From positions 1 to 12,685 of the forward strand of contig DOVG01000237.1 of assembly GCA_003520205.1 (NCBI GenBank): a stretch of 12,685 bases of DNA, in the 5' to 3' direction. This DNA is from Lachnospiraceae bacterium (GTDB lineage Bacteria > Bacillota > Clostridia > Lachnospirales > Lachnospiraceae). Below, in pieces: positions 12,342 to 12,685 of this stretch (its first letter is position 1; every line of letters begins with the position of its first letter). The notes beneath the pieces are model-generated. The model had not been told where the DNA came from, did no database searches, and saw only the letters and a program-made list of their open reading frames with translations. Both the position numbers and the translations under genes were made by a program.

Positions 12342-12685
12342 ATGAAACTTTTAAAGAAATCTATCATAACAGTTGCATTATTCTTTGTAGCATTTGCATG
12401 CTTTTCAGCAGTAGCACCTGCTACAGTATCATACGCAGCTGAAGAAACCCAGACAGAAGAAGAGGATGCAGGAAGCTCTACAGGAGCTAAGGCAGTAGCA
12501 GCTGCAATCGCTATCGGTCTTGCTGCCGGTGCCGGAACAATAGCTATGGGTCTTTGCGTAGGTAAGTCAGCAGAGGGAATAGCTCGTCAGCCAGAGGCAG
12601 AGGGCAAGATAAGAACATCTATGATTCTTGGTATCGTATTCATAGAGACAGCTGTTCTTTATGCACTTGTTGTATCAATTCTGAT
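12342..12685 (+). CDS. atpE: ATP synthase F0 subunit c with signal-peptide-like N-terminus (partial, cut by window end)
   Basis: 114 codons are present before the window ends. Residues 1-32 look like a Sec signal peptide: MKLLKK, a hydrophobic core (8-25) and a VSYA-A cleavage site. Residues 33-50 are an acidic linker with seven Glu/Asp. The usual c-subunit hairpin follows: helix 1 from about 51-76 (AIGLAAGAGTIAMGLCVGK), the loop ARQPEAEGK (81-89), and helix 2 with the ion-binding Glu102 in FIETAVLY. The c subunit rings rotate as ions bind that glutamate. The typical bacterial subunit is 70-90 residues without a signal peptide, so the extension is unusual. The ATG is well placed after GAAAGAGG (12327-12334). 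The stop codon lies outside the window. Confidence 0.95.
   Translation, partial: MKLLKKSIITVALFFVAFACFSAVAPATVSYAAEETQTEEEDAGSSTGAKAVAAAIAIGLAAGAGTIAMGLCVGKSAEGIARQPEAEGKIRTSMILGIVFIETAVLYALVVSIL

Overview
The window reads as an AT-rich Gram-positive anaerobe, most likely a member of the Lachnospiraceae (Clostridia). The basis is codon usage dominated by AGA, ATA and A/T-ending codons, strong AGGAGG-type ribosome binding sites, TTG and GTG starts, a methionine aminopeptidase with an N-terminal SEC-C zinc knuckle, a ferredoxin-tailed aldo/keto reductase, a CIRCE operator, and an F-type ATP synthase operon starting at atpB. The family placement is inference; no marker gene is present.

Layout. 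1-72 is the 3' tail of an upstream gene. 116-2233 holds a ferredoxin-type aldo/keto reductase followed by a NYN-domain RNase-like protein with two OST-HTH/LOTUS domains. 2234-2701 is non-coding: a 228-nt nested inverted-repeat element (2255-2482), then a promoter-to-terminator unit that could be a small RNA (about 2556-2640), then a promoter for murI. 2702-3496 is glutamate racemase. On the minus strand, 3491-4101 is a gene graveyard: the first 25 codons of a family-2 glycosyltransferase with an intact ribosome binding site run out of frame into a piece of a phosphodiester glycosidase (NAGPA family), which continues into a membrane-protein tail. 4325-5065 is an orphan thiG, convergent with a rhomboid protease gene (5060-5686, minus). 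5851-6726 is methionine aminopeptidase with a strong promoter and an operator-like palindrome. A bidirectional terminator separates it from a tandem HD/HD-GYP phosphodiesterase (6834-8093, minus).

The best regulated stretch is 8094-11158. A divergent intergenic region carries a promoter for the HD-GYP gene and, toward lon, a sigma-A promoter whose start point falls on a near-perfect CIRCE (HrcA) operator. lon and a second rhomboid gene follow with a 38-nt gap and no visible terminator, so a cytosolic and a membrane protease are probably co-induced as a heat-shock/protein-quality unit.

After two terminator-like hairpins the ATP synthase operon begins (atpB 11478-12308, atpE from 12342, cut by the window end). 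Its c subunit carries an apparent Sec signal peptide and an acidic extracytoplasmic linker ahead of the normal hairpin. The points most worth following are the nested palindromic element, the CIRCE-controlled lon-rhomboid unit, the signal-peptide c subunit, the NYN-LOTUS protein and the chimeric pseudogene.
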